From Pseudomonas fluorescens (GTDB lineage Bacteria; Pseudomonadota; Gammaproteobacteria; Pseudomonadales; Pseudomonadaceae), in the NCBI RefSeq assembly GCF_000730425.1, contig NZ_CP008896.1, positions 2,542,001-2,606,000 on the forward strand: a DNA stretch of 64,000 bases. Reading direction: 5' to 3'. Made by a program: the position numbers and the translations under genes. How positions within the stretch are numbered: the first letter of the stretch is position 1; each line of letters starts with the position of its first letter. Below, piece after piece: positions 33,295 through 42,345 of the stretch. The notes under the pieces are model-generated. The model saw only the letters and a program-made list of their open reading frames with translations, did not search any database and was not told the DNA's origin.

Positions 33295-34632
33295 ATGCCT
33301 GCTTTCCCAACACTGCGCCTGTGCGCTGCGCTGCTGCCTTTGTGCCTGATCACCTGTGCCCGGGCCGCCCCTGCCTTTGACCGTGAGTCGCCGTGGATGC
33401 TGGGCGATTTCGGCGGGACCCGGACAGCGCTGTCCGAGCAAGGCTACGACGTCAAGATCGACTACACCGGCGAGATGGGCAGCAACCTGCACGGCGGCTC
33501 GGACCATGACCGCACCGCCCGCTACAGCGACCAATGGGCCTTCGGCAGTCACCTGGATCTGCAGAAGATCCTCGGCTGGCACGACGCCGAGTTCCAACTG
33601 ACGATCACCGAGCGCAGTGGCAACAACATCAGCAACGACCGCATCAACGACCCACGGGTCGGCGGCTTCACCTCGTCCCAGGAAGTCTGGGGGCGTGGCC
33701 AGACCTGGCGCCTGACGCAGCTGTGGTACCAGCAGAAATTCTTCGACCAGAAGCTCGATATCAAGGCGGGGCGTTTTGGCGAAGGCGAAGACTTCAACAG
33801 CTTCCCCTGCGACTTCCAGAACCTGGCGTTCTGTGGCTCCCAGGTGGGCAACTGGGTCGGTGGCATCTGGTACAACTGGCCGGTGAGCCAATGGGCGCTG
33901 CGGGTCAAATACCACCTGACGCCTGAGCTGTACGCACAGATCGGCGCCTATGAACAGAACCCGTCCAACCTCGATCGCGGCAATGGCTTCAAGCTCAGCG
34001 GCAGCGGCACCCAGGGCGCCCTGCTGCCGGTGGAGCTGGTGTGGACGCCGAAGATCCATGGCCTGGCGGGTGAATACCGTGCCGGTTACTACTACAGCAG
34101 TGCCAAGGCCAGCGATGTCTACAAGGACCGCAACGACCAGCCCGCCGCCGTCAGTGGCGAGGCCTATCGCAGCGCCTCCAGCAAGCACGGTGTGTGGCTG
34201 GGCGTGCAGCAGCAGGTCACAAGCCTGGCCAGTGACAATAGCCGTGGCTTGAGCGTGTTCGCCAACGCGACGATGCACGATAAGAAGACCAACGCTGTGG
34301 ATAACTATGTGCAGGCCGGCGTGGTCTACAAAGGCCCCTTCGATGCCCGCGCCCGGGACGATATCGGCTTTGCCGTCGCCCGCGTGCACGTCAACCCGGC
34401 GTATCGCAAGAACGCCCAGGCCAGCAACCAGGCCCGCGCGGTCTACGACTTTGACGACGCCGCCTACCTGCCAGTGCAACACACCGAATACAGCGCCGAA
34501 CTCTATTACGGCGTGCACGTGAGCAACTGGCTGACGGTGCGCCCGAACCTGCAGTACATCCGTCATCCGGGGGCGGTTGCCCAGGTGGATGACGCGCTGG
34601 TCGGCGGGATCAAGCTGCAAGCGTCCTTCTGA
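33295..34632 (+). CDS. oprB: Carbohydrate-selective porin OprB
   Basis: 445 residues from ATG 33295 (a TTG two codons upstream is unlikely). The signal peptide ends near ARA-APAF, and the mature protein begins ESPWMLGDFGGTRTALSEQG, the OprB-family N-terminus. The 16-strand barrel ends KLQASF. OprB porins let glucose and other sugars cross the outer membrane under low-sugar conditions. The glucose dehydrogenase gene follows 100 bases downstream on the same strand, so the two probably work together in periplasmic glucose use. Confidence 0.93.
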   Translation: MPAFPTLRLCAALLPLCLITCARAAPAFDRESPWMLGDFGGTRTALSEQGYDVKIDYTGEMGSNLHGGSDHDRTARYSDQWAFGSHLDLQKILGWHDAEFQLTITERSGNNISNDRINDPRVGGFTSSQEVWGRGQTWRLTQLWYQQKFFDQKLDIKAGRFGEGEDFNSFPCDFQNLAFCGSQVGNWVGGIWYNWPVSQWALRVKYHLTPELYAQIGAYEQNPSNLDRGNGFKLSGSGTQGALLPVELVWTPKIHGLAGEYRAGYYYSSAKASDVYKDRNDQPAAVSGEAYRSASSKHGVWLGVQQQVTSLASDNSRGLSVFANATMHDKKTNAVDNYVQAGVVYKGPFDARARDDIGFAVARVHVNPAYRKNAQASNQARAVYDFDDAAYLPVQHTEYSAELYYGVHVSNWLTVRPNLQYIRHPGAVAQVDDALVGGIKLQASF

Positions 34633-34732
34633 ATCGCAATAAACCCAATTAGCCCTGAACCAAGCCTGCGCGCAAACGTCATCTACAGTGAACAAGCGCG
34701 GGACTACCTTAAACGTCACGGAGAATCACACT

Positions 34733-37144
34733 ATGAGCACTGATGGTGCTTCAAGTCCAAGCCGCCTGCTGCCCAGGCTGCTGGGGATCTTGCTGCTGAT
34801 CATGGGCCTGGCCTTGTTGGCCGGGGGCATCAAGCTGAGCATGCTCGGCGGGTCGCTGTACTACCTGCTGGCCGGTATCGGCATCACCTTGACCGGCGTC
34901 CTGCTGCTGGCCACGCGCCGCGCGGCGCTGGGCCTGTACGCAGTGGTGCTGTTCGCCAGTACCGTATGGGCCCTGTGGGAAGTCGGCCTGGACTGGTGGC
35001 AGTTGGTACCGCGCCTGGCCCTGTTGTTTGGCTTGGGTATCGTCATGCTCCTGCCGTGGTTCCGCCGCCCCTTGCTGCGTGGGCAACCTGCTCCGCTGGG
35101 CACCGGTGCGCTGAGCGTGGCCGTGGTACTGGCCGGTGCAGCGGCGGTGGCTAGCCAGTTCACCAACCCCGGTGAAATCAAGGGCCAGCTGGATCGCGAT
35201 GCGGTGCCGGGCATGACCAATGCCGCCCCGGCCCAGCCCGATGGCGACTGGAACTCCTATGGCCGCTCGGCCTTCGGTGACCGTTACTCGCCCCTGGCGC
35301 AGATCACCCCAGAAAACGCGCACAAGCTGGTGCCGGCCTGGACCTACCGCACCGGCGATCTGCCTGGCCCGGGCGACCCCGGTGAAACCACCGCAGAAAA
35401 CACCCCGCTGAAAGTCAACGGCATGCTCTATGTGTGTACGCCCCACAGCCAGGTGATTGCCCTTGACCCGGACACCGGCAAGGAAATCTGGCGTTTCGAC
35501 CCCAAGCTCTCGACGCAAAAAGCCGCGAACTTCAAGGGCTGGGCCCACATGACCTGTCGCGGTGTGTCGTATCACGATGACGCCGCCTATGCCGCCACCG
35601 AGCAAAGCCCGGCCACCGACGCCGCTGCGCCGGCGGCCAATGCCTGCCCGCGTCGCATCTTCCTGCCGACTGCCGACACCCGGCTGATCGCCCTGAACGC
35701 CGACACCGGCAAGATGTGCGAAGACTTCGGCGACAAAGGCCAGGTCGACCTGGGCGCCAACATCGGCACCTTCGCCCCAGGTGGCTACTACTCCACCTCG
35801 CCGCCAGCCGTCACCAAGAACCTGGTGGTGATTGGCGGTCACGTCACCGACAACGTCTCCACCGACGAGCCGAGCGGCGTGATCCGTGCGTTCGACGTAC
35901 ACACCGGCAAACTGGTATGGAACTGGGACAGCGGCAACCCGGACGACACGACGCCGATTGCCGAAGGCAAGACCTACACCCGCAACTCGCCCAACATGTG
36001 GTCGATGTTCGCCGTCGATGAAAAACTCGGCATGCTCTACCTGCCGATGGGCAACCAGACCCCGGACCAGTTCGGTGGCTACCGCACGCCTGCGTCGGAA
36101 CTGCACGCTGCCGGCCTCACTGCGCTGGATATCGACACCGGTAAAGTGCGTTGGCACTACCAGTTCACCCACCATGACCTGTGGGACATGGACGTGGGCG
36201 GCCAACCGAGCCTGATCGACATCAAGACCGCCGCCGGCGTGAAACAAGCCGTGATGGCCTCGACCAAGCAAGGCAGCATCTACGTGCTGGACCGGGCGAC
36301 CGGCGAGCCGGTGGTGCCGATCAACGAAATCCCTGTGCCGCAAGGCGCGGTGGCTGGTGATCACACCTCGCCAACCCAGCCCAAGTCCGACCTCAACTTC
36401 ATGCCACCGCCCCTCAAGGAACGTGACATGTGGGGCGTGACCCCGTTCGACCAACTGCTGTGCCGGATCGACTTCAAGTCCCTGCGCTACGACGGCCCGT
36501 TCACCCCGCCGTCGCTGCAAGGCTCGATCGTCTACCCAGGCAACTTCGGCGTGTTCGACTGGGGCGGCATCTCGGTTGACCCGATACGCCAGATCGCGTT
36601 CGTCAACCCAAGCTACATGGCGTTCAAGTCGACCATGATCCCGGCGGAAAAAATCGCCGCCATGGGCCCGCGTGTCAGCGAGACCGAAGGTGTGCAGCCG
36701 AACAAAGGCACCCCTTATGGCGTGGTCCTGGAGGCGATGCTCTCGCCGATGGGCCTGCCATGCCAGGCGCCAGCCTGGGGTTATGTGGCCGCCGTGGACT
36801 TGACCACCAACAAGACCATCTGGATGCACAAGAACGGCACCGTGCGTGACAGCTCGCCAGTGCCAATCCCCCTGAGCATGGGCGTGCCAAGCCTGGGCGG
36901 GACCTTCACCACCGCCGGTGGCGTGTCCTTCCTCAGCGGTACCCTCGACCAGTACCTGCGTGCCTATGACGTGAAAAACGGCAAGCAGCTGTGGGAAGGC
37001 CGCCTGCCTGCAGGCGCGCAAACCACCCCGATGACCTACACCGGCAAGGACGGCAAGCAATACGTGCTGGTCGTGGCGGGCGGTCATGGTTCCCTGGGGA
37101 CCAAGCAGGGTGACTATGTGATGGCGTTCAAGCTGGCCGACTAA
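34733..37144 (+). CDS. gcd: PQQ-dependent membrane glucose dehydrogenase
   Basis: 803 residues from ATG 34733 (GGAG ten bases upstream). Five transmembrane helices occupy about 12-145 and a beta-propeller follows in the periplasm with PQQ-enzyme motifs such as WNSYGRSAFGDRYSPLAQIT and DPDTGKEIWRFDP. The enzyme oxidises glucose to gluconolactone in the periplasm and passes electrons to ubiquinone, using pyrroloquinoline quinone and a divalent ion. It follows oprB and is closed by a strong terminator; gluconate production also aids phosphate solubilisation. Confidence 0.95.
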   Translation: MSTDGASSPSRLLPRLLGILLLIMGLALLAGGIKLSMLGGSLYYLLAGIGITLTGVLLLATRRAALGLYAVVLFASTVWALWEVGLDWWQLVPRLALLFGLGIVMLLPWFRRPLLRGQPAPLGTGALSVAVVLAGAAAVASQFTNPGEIKGQLDRDAVPGMTNAAPAQPDGDWNSYGRSAFGDRYSPLAQITPENAHKLVPAWTYRTGDLPGPGDPGETTAENTPLKVNGMLYVCTPHSQVIALDPDTGKEIWRFDPKLSTQKAANFKGWAHMTCRGVSYHDDAAYAATEQSPATDAAAPAANACPRRIFLPTADTRLIALNADTGKMCEDFGDKGQVDLGANIGTFAPGGYYSTSPPAVTKNLVVIGGHVTDNVSTDEPSGVIRAFDVHTGKLVWNWDSGNPDDTTPIAEGKTYTRNSPNMWSMFAVDEKLGMLYLPMGNQTPDQFGGYRTPASELHAAGLTALDIDTGKVRWHYQFTHHDLWDMDVGGQPSLIDIKTAAGVKQAVMASTKQGSIYVLDRATGEPVVPINEIPVPQGAVAGDHTSPTQPKSDLNFMPPPLKERDMWGVTPFDQLLCRIDFKSLRYDGPFTPPSLQGSIVYPGNFGVFDWGGISVDPIRQIAFVNPSYMAFKSTMIPAEKIAAMGPRVSETEGVQPNKGTPYGVVLEAMLSPMGLPCQAPAWGYVAAVDLTTNKTIWMHKNGTVRDSSPVPIPLSMGVPSLGGTFTTAGGVSFLSGTLDQYLRAYDVKNGKQLWEGRLPAGAQTTPMTYTGKDGKQYVLVVAGGHGSLGTKQGDYVMAFKLAD

Positions 37145-37157
37145 GCCTGCCAGCAAC

Positions 37158-37186
37158 AAAAAAGCCCCGGGATTCCGGGGCTTTTT
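37158..37186 (+). terminator. Rho-independent terminator after gcd
   Basis: AGCCCCGG GATT CCGGGGCT makes an eight-base-pair stem and tetraloop, followed by TTTT. The stem is preceded by an A-tract, so it may also act on the opposite strand. Confidence 0.9.
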
Positions 37187-37194
37187 ATTGGCAA

Positions 37195-37225
37195 CTGTAG
37201 GAGCTGGCTTGCCGGCTCCTACAGG
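37195..37225. repeat. REP element, GTAGGAGCCGGCTTGCCGGC family
   Basis: CTGTAGGAGCTGGCTTGCCG with its complement forms a palindrome between the gcd terminator and the stop of the EAL gene. Confidence 0.8.
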
Positions 37226-37228
37226 GGG

Positions 37229-39565
37229 TCACACGATACTGCGCTCGCGCCGCATCCACATCTCAAAGGCCATGGCATTCAATGGCCGGCTGATCAGGTA
37301 GCCCTGGGCCGTGTCGCAGTTCCACTGTTTGAGCAGCTTCAGGCTCGGCTCGAATTCCACCCCTTCGGCCACCACCTTGAGCCCCAGGTTGTGGCTCATC
37401 TCGATGGTCGAACGCACGATCACCCCATCGCCGCTGGTGCTGTCGAGGTTGCGCACAAACGACTGGTCGATCTTCAGTTCCTGCACCGGCAAGCGCTGCA
37501 ACTGGGCCAGGGACGAGTAGCCGGTGCCAAAATCGTCCACCGACAGGCTGATGCCACACCCGCGCAGCTGCTCAAGGATTCGCAAGGCCTGTTCCGGGTT
37601 GTGCATGATTGCGCTTTCGGTGATCTCGAAGATCAATTGCCCGGCCAACACCCCATGCAGTTCCAGCAACTGCGTCACACGCGGTGCCAGCCCTTCGTCG
37701 CCCAGGTCGTCCACCGAAATATTCACCGACAGCTGTACTTGCAGCCCGCGCAGGCTCCACTCCGCCAACTGGCGGATGGCGGCTTCGATCACCCAATGGG
37801 TCAGGCTGGCCATGCTGCCGGAGCGTTCGGCCAAGGGGATGAATTCGGCGGGGGACACCAGGCCCAGGGTCGGGTGCTGCCAGCGCAACAGGGCCTCGGC
37901 CTGGCGCACATAGCCGTGGCGCAGATCGAGCTTGGGCTGATAGCACAGGAACAATTCGCCTTCGATGGCAGCTCGACGCAGATCGCGGATCAGGCTGATC
38001 TGGCGTTGATGGGCCAGGTCGCGGTCCCGTTGATAGATCTGCAGATAGCCGGGCAGCGCGGCGGCATCGTGGCGGGCAATGGCGGCGCGGCTGATCAGTT
38101 CTTCGACCTGCTGGCCATCTTCGGGGTAGGCGGCAATGCCCATGCTCACTTCGTGGCGCAGCTCGTCACCGCCGACCCGCTGCGGTTCGGTCAGCAGGCT
38201 GTACAGGTGATCGGCGCGGGCCACGGCACTGTCGAGCTGGGTGTTTTCCAGCAGCACGAGGAACTCGCTGCCGGTGATACGCGCCGCCGAATCCCCCGCC
38301 TCCAGGCTAGACAGCAGGCAGCGGCTGGCTTCACGCAGCATTTCCTCGACGCCCTGGGGGCCGAAGCCTTCGTTGATCAGCCGGTAGTTTTCAATCCCCA
38401 GGTACAGCAACACCACCGGCCGCCGCGCACTGATCGCACTCCCCAGGCGCTCCATGGCCAGGGCGCGGTTGGGCAGCCCGGTCAGGGCATCGTGCAAGGC
38501 GTTATGGGCCAGTTGCCGTTCGCGCACGGCGATACCGCCCTGCATCGCATTGAAGGCACGGGCCAGCAGGCCGAACTCATCTTTGCCGCGCACCGTGACC
38601 GGCGTGCGGTAATCACCCGCGCCGATGCGCTCGGACGCCTGCACCAGAGCATCGAGCGGGCGCGATACGCGGCGCGCCATCAACAGTGCGCCCACCAGCG
38701 AGACCATCAAGGCCGCCAGGGCAATACCGAGAAATTGCCGATCCAGCGGCGCGAATGATTGCAGGGCATGGTCCAGCGGGCTTTGCAGCAAGGCCATGAC
38801 TTGCCCGCCATCCCCGGTGTTGGCCAGAGGCACGACTTTGCTCAGAAAACGTTGGCCACGAAACTCGATCATCTGCCCCTGCGCGGCGCTGCTGGAGTCT
38901 TGCAGCATCTGGATGATGGCCGGGCGATCCCCCAGTGGCTGGGTGCTGAACAAGGTGCCCGGTTGCCCGTTCTCGACGCTCATCAATGACACTTCCAGGT
39001 TGCTCAGGGAGCGCAGTTCACTGACAAACGTCTCATTCATGGCAAACCCCATGACCACCCGCGCCACGGGCAACGGATTGAGCACCTCCTCCTCGACCAG
39101 CAAGAAAGGCCGGCCAGCCAGGGCCACGATCAGGACTTGCAGGGAGTTGCGCCGGGCCCGGCGCAATGCCTTGGCGTAGGGGAAGGCTTGCTGGCGGGGA
39201 ACCTCAGCCAGGGTACTGGCAATAACCTGCCCGTCGAGCCCCAGCACAAACACCTCGCTGCCCCGCACGCCCGTGCCATGGCGCTGCAAGACAGCAAGAA
39301 TCTGTGACGGCTGGCCTGCGGCAACGGCCCGGCGAAACTGTGCGTCCACCGTCAGCCAGTCCAGGCCGTACTGCAGGCGCCGCCCACGCAGGTCCAGAAG
39401 GCGCTCGAACACCCGGCTGCCGGTCTCCAGTTGCACTTGTGCCTGGTTCTCCACCGCACGGGTGGTAGCCACTTTCACGGCGAAGTACACCGCACCCACC
39501 ACCACCAGCAGCAGCAACGCCAACACCCCGGTCAGGCGCGTCTGGAAAGCGTGGCGCCATTTCAT
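37229..39565 (-). CDS. Membrane GGDEF/EAL protein, likely c-di-GMP phosphodiesterase
   Basis: 778 residues from ATG 39565 (AGGAGG seven bases upstream; the longer frame to 39652 is not needed). Transmembrane helix about 12-32, a periplasmic sensor of the CACHE type, second helix about 265-287, HAMP (about 288-340), GGDEF (about 350-500) and EAL (about 520-770). The GGDEF signature is degenerate (TGSEF), so cyclase activity is unlikely. The EAL motif (QAEALLRWQHP), ITESAIM and DDFGTGYSSL are intact, pointing to c-di-GMP hydrolysis controlled by a periplasmic signal. It probably influences motility and biofilm; no regulatory site is seen. Confidence 0.88.
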   Translation of the reverse strand: MKWRHAFQTRLTGVLALLLLVVVGAVYFAVKVATTRAVENQAQVQLETGSRVFERLLDLRGRRLQYGLDWLTVDAQFRRAVAAGQPSQILAVLQRHGTGVRGSEVFVLGLDGQVIASTLAEVPRQQAFPYAKALRRARRNSLQVLIVALAGRPFLLVEEEVLNPLPVARVVMGFAMNETFVSELRSLSNLEVSLMSVENGQPGTLFSTQPLGDRPAIIQMLQDSSSAAQGQMIEFRGQRFLSKVVPLANTGDGGQVMALLQSPLDHALQSFAPLDRQFLGIALAALMVSLVGALLMARRVSRPLDALVQASERIGAGDYRTPVTVRGKDEFGLLARAFNAMQGGIAVRERQLAHNALHDALTGLPNRALAMERLGSAISARRPVVLLYLGIENYRLINEGFGPQGVEEMLREASRCLLSSLEAGDSAARITGSEFLVLLENTQLDSAVARADHLYSLLTEPQRVGGDELRHEVSMGIAAYPEDGQQVEELISRAAIARHDAAALPGYLQIYQRDRDLAHQRQISLIRDLRRAAIEGELFLCYQPKLDLRHGYVRQAEALLRWQHPTLGLVSPAEFIPLAERSGSMASLTHWVIEAAIRQLAEWSLRGLQVQLSVNISVDDLGDEGLAPRVTQLLELHGVLAGQLIFEITESAIMHNPEQALRILEQLRGCGISLSVDDFGTGYSSLAQLQRLPVQELKIDQSFVRNLDSTSGDGVIVRSTIEMSHNLGLKVVAEGVEFEPSLKLLKQWNCDTAQGYLISRPLNAMAFEMWMRRERSIV

Positions 39566-39650
39566 CCGCTTGCCTCCTGGCAACGTGCCCGCGCCCCAGC
39601 TCAAGCGTCCTTTTGTCATACGCATCCCTCGCGACGGCAGACCCGGCGTC

Positions 39651-39677
39651 AAAAAAATGCCCTTTCATCAGGGCATT
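39651..39677 (-). terminator. Rho-independent terminator after the deacetylase-to-SBP operon
   Basis: On the minus strand AATGCCC and GGGCATT form a stem with an eight-base loop followed by seven T. It lies 90 bases beyond the solute-binding-protein stop and upstream of the EAL gene. Confidence 0.85.
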
Positions 39678-39766
39678 CGGACATCCAGATTAGTCTTCGC
39701 AGAGAAGAAGTAAAACCTAATAAATGCGGGAGGTTGGCTGACATTATTTTGACGACAAATCACCGT

Positions 39767-40942
39767 CTAAACGGCCCGGGCACGCATGAAATCGCCCCAG
39801 CGGCGTACCAGGTAGTTGTGCTCGTCCATCACCGAGTTCCACACCGCGATATGTCCCATGCGCTGCTCGTAAGAGCCGCCATCGCGCACTTCGCCAATGT
39901 CGATCAGTGGCAGGCCATCGCTGCCCGGCAACTCTTCGCGGGCAGGCAAACCGGCGTACCAGTAGTCCCACTCGGCGCTGCTCAGGTGGTCGCGGCTACG
40001 GGCCGGGTTACCGATGTAATAGCCCTGGCGAGCCATCACCGCGCCGGGCCACCCCGACAGCCACCAGTTGAGGTAGGCATAGGCCGCATCCAGCACCGGG
40101 CCTTTGGCGTGACGCGACAGCGACAGGCCGCCGAACCAGGCGCGATAGCCTTCACGGGGCACTGCCAGACGGTATTTGACCCCGGCCCGATGCAGGCGCA
40201 TCAAGGTGGGCGACCACAGGCTCTGGATATCGATACTGGGGCTGAGCATCAATTGCGCCGCTTCCTCGTCGTCGGACCAGAACGCGGCGAAATGGCCTTC
40301 CTTCTGCTTGCGCACGAGGATGTCAGCCAGCACATCAATCTCTTCGATGCTCATGTTGCCGATGTCGTTGAAGCGGGCCAGCCCGGCGCCCTGCACTGCC
40401 AGCGCCGCATCCAGGGCACCGATGGCGGCGTCGCTCTGCAGTGCGGTGCGGGCGCGCAAGGCGGGGTCCAGCAACCAGCCCCAGCTTTCGTTGCTGCGGC
40501 AAAAGCCTTCGGGCAAGCGCTCGGGCCGGTAGGCAAAACTGTCGGCATTGTGGGTCAGGGGCAACATGCTGATGCGCTCGGTGACGTTGCTGCCCAGGCT
40601 GCCATCGTGCTGCACGAACAGGCGCTCGCTGGGCACGCTGCCGCTGCCCAGGCGGTCGTTGGCGCTCAGGCGCCCGCGCTTGGGCAGGTCATTGATTTCA
40701 TGCCACAGGGCGATGCGCCGGGTATCAATCGGCTGGATCGCCCGTGCCGGCCATACAAAATCGACGTTGTGAAACCACTGGTCGTAGAGGTCGTAGCTAT
40801 CCGGCTGCATCACCGCAATGCGTTGCGCCTGTTCCACATCGTGTACCTGGTACACCAGGCGGATGCCCAGTTCCTGTTCGGCGCGCACGTGCAGGGTTTC
40901 AAGCAAGGTGACCGATGTGCCCAGCACACGCAGGGTAATCAT
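39767..40942 (-). CDS. PotD-like solute-binding fold protein without signal peptide
   Basis: 391 residues resembling periplasmic spermidine/putrescine-type binding proteins (LGIRLVYQVHDVEQAQRIAV near the start, and AYAYLNWWLSGWPGAVMARQ in the C-terminal lobe). No signal peptide or lipobox is visible (N-terminus MITLRVLGTSVTLLETL), and no ABC permease or ATPase is nearby. The ATG overlaps the stop of the CobW-like gene (ATGA at 40939-40942), so it ends the operon. It could be a cytoplasmic binding or sensing protein or an enzyme that reused the fold; family resemblance is by eye. Confidence 0.65.
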   Translation of the reverse strand: MITLRVLGTSVTLLETLHVRAEQELGIRLVYQVHDVEQAQRIAVMQPDSYDLYDQWFHNVDFVWPARAIQPIDTRRIALWHEINDLPKRGRLSANDRLGSGSVPSERLFVQHDGSLGSNVTERISMLPLTHNADSFAYRPERLPEGFCRSNESWGWLLDPALRARTALQSDAAIGALDAALAVQGAGLARFNDIGNMSIEEIDVLADILVRKQKEGHFAAFWSDDEEAAQLMLSPSIDIQSLWSPTLMRLHRAGVKYRLAVPREGYRAWFGGLSLSRHAKGPVLDAAYAYLNWWLSGWPGAVMARQGYYIGNPARSRDHLSSAEWDYWYAGLPAREELPGSDGLPLIDIGEVRDGGSYEQRMGHIAVWNSVMDEHNYLVRRWGDFMRARAV

Positions 40943-41919
40943 GCTGCAAACCGCCGCGAAAAGACTTCAAAGGAGCGGCGCAGCAACGCCGGGTCAAGGC
41001 CACGCAGGATAAACACCAGGCGCGACTGACGCTCCGTGCCCGGCCATGCGGGCAAATGAACCGGGGCATGCAGGCAGTGCTGCACACCATGAATGACAAT
41101 GGGAGCTGAGCTGGCGTTCACGTTGAGCAGTCCTTTGACGCGAAGAATGCGTTCGCCGTGGCATCTTAACAGCATCGACAACCAGACCCCGAACCCCACC
41201 CAGTCCAGGGGCTGGTCGAAGGTCAGGCAACAGACTTGCGCAGCGCCGTGGCTCGACGGTGTGGAAGACGCCTGGTGCAACTTCCAGCGCCCGACTTCCA
41301 GCGCGGGGGCGGCGCTGCGCAGGCCTTCGCCCAGGAGCAATTGGTCGCCGCTCTGCACCTCGTCGGTCTGGATAATCGGCGTGCCGCTGTTCAGTGCAGC
41401 CAGATGCAGGCGCAAGCCATCGCAGCTCTCCACCAGGTCGGTCTTGCTCAGCAACAAGCGATCGGCCGCGGCTACCTGCGCCAGCCATTCCGGATGCAAG
41501 CGCTCTTGCAGCGCGGCGTGGCTGGCGTCGACCAGCGTCACCACCAGGCCGATATGAAAGCGCCCACGCAGTTGCACGTCGTTGTTCAAGGTGGCGAGGA
41601 TCGGCGCCGGGTCGGCCAGGCCGGTGGTTTCCAGGATCACCCGTTTAAAGGCCGGGATCTCCCCGCGCTCGCGGCGTTGCAGCAGGCCCAGCAACGCGTC
41701 CTTCAACTCGCCACGAATGGAACAACAGATGCAGCCGCTGGGCAGCAGCACCGTGTCGGGGGCGACTTCTTCGACCAGCAGATGATCGATGCCAACATCA
41801 CCGAATTCATTGATCAGCAACGCGCTATCGCCGAGGCTTTCGCCCTGCAGCAAACGCTTGAGCAAGGTGGTCTTGCCGCTGCCAAGGAAGCCGGTGATCA
41901 CATTCAGCGCAATACTCAT
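40939..41919 (-). CDS. CobW-family metal GTPase (metallochaperone-like)
   Basis: 326 residues from ATG 41919 (a TTG two codons upstream is the alternative). The P-loop GFLGSGKTTLLKRLLQGES is near the N-terminus, the metal-binding GCICC motif follows in LLPSGCICCSIRGEL at about residues 60-74, and a GTP specificity motif is seen as SKTD. CobW proteins (COG0523) insert or deliver metals, often zinc or cobalt, to partner enzymes. The operon's metal-dependent deacetylase is a candidate recipient. Only two bases separate the start from the preceding gene's stop. Confidence 0.85.
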   Translation of the reverse strand: MSIALNVITGFLGSGKTTLLKRLLQGESLGDSALLINEFGDVGIDHLLVEEVAPDTVLLPSGCICCSIRGELKDALLGLLQRRERGEIPAFKRVILETTGLADPAPILATLNNDVQLRGRFHIGLVVTLVDASHAALQERLHPEWLAQVAAADRLLLSKTDLVESCDGLRLHLAALNSGTPIIQTDEVQSGDQLLLGEGLRSAAPALEVGRWKLHQASSTPSSHGAAQVCCLTFDQPLDWVGFGVWLSMLLRCHGERILRVKGLLNVNASSAPIVIHGVQHCLHAPVHLPAWPGTERQSRLVFILRGLDPALLRRSFEVFSRRFAA

Positions 41920-41921
41920 CG

Positions 41922-42332
41922 TCAATGCTCGCCCGCAGGAGCCGGCTTGCCGGCGGTGGCGCCCTCAAGGCTGGCGCTAACCCCATGAACGCCATCGCCG
42001 GCAAGCCGGGCTCCTACAGGGCAGTGTCGATCTGGCAGATCGTGTTCCAGGTGGTCGAGCAACTTGGGGTCCAGAGGATCCAGCGGGCGGCCGAGCATGC
42101 GTTCTGCCGCGCGCCACAACGGGTCCAGGCCGCTGGCCAATTCCTGCTTGCCGGTGGCGCCGAGCAGCAGGTAGGACGCGCCCTGGAAGTCTTCGACCTT
42201 GAGCCGGAATACCGCCAGCACCTGGTTGATCGCGGCAATCCGGCGCAAGCGTTCGCGGCGCCTGGGCAACTCGTCGCCCAACGGATCACTCCAGTGCAGG
42301 TCTTCGCCCAGCAGTCCACACAGTCCGCACAT
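41922..42332 (-). CDS. Unknown small protein with REP-encoded C-terminus
   Basis: 136 residues with no family I recognise. The N-terminus is MCGLCGLLGEDLHWSDPLGD, followed by an arginine-rich stretch (RRRERLRRIA) and a globular region. The last 33 residues or so (from about 104) are read through a REP element and end in GKPAPAGEH. The MCGLCG start resembles that of class II amidotransferases, but the rest lacks that domain, so I treat it as coincidence. The gene lies between an SDR dehydrogenase and the CobW-like gene and is probably co-transcribed with them. Confidence 0.6.
   Translation of the reverse strand: MCGLCGLLGEDLHWSDPLGDELPRRRERLRRIAAINQVLAVFRLKVEDFQGASYLLLGATGKQELASGLDPLWRAAERMLGRPLDPLDPKLLDHLEHDLPDRHCPVGARLAGDGVHGVSASLEGATAGKPAPAGEH
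41935..42021. repeat. REP element pair, GTAGGAGCCGGCTTGCCGGC family, inside a gene
   Basis: CGCAGGAGCCGGCTTGCCGG and, 60 bases on, CGCCGGCAAGCCGGGCTCCT with TACAGG form inverted arms. The element lies inside the 3' end of the preceding reading frame and ends 16 bases before the CobW-like ATG. Confidence 0.85.
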
Positions 42333-42345
42333 GGTCAGGCCCCGG

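Noticed and set aside
41922..42332. Class II glutamine amidotransferase because of the N-terminal MCGLCG
   Set aside because: Only the first residues resemble the family; the remaining sequence lacks the Ntn-hydrolase domain.
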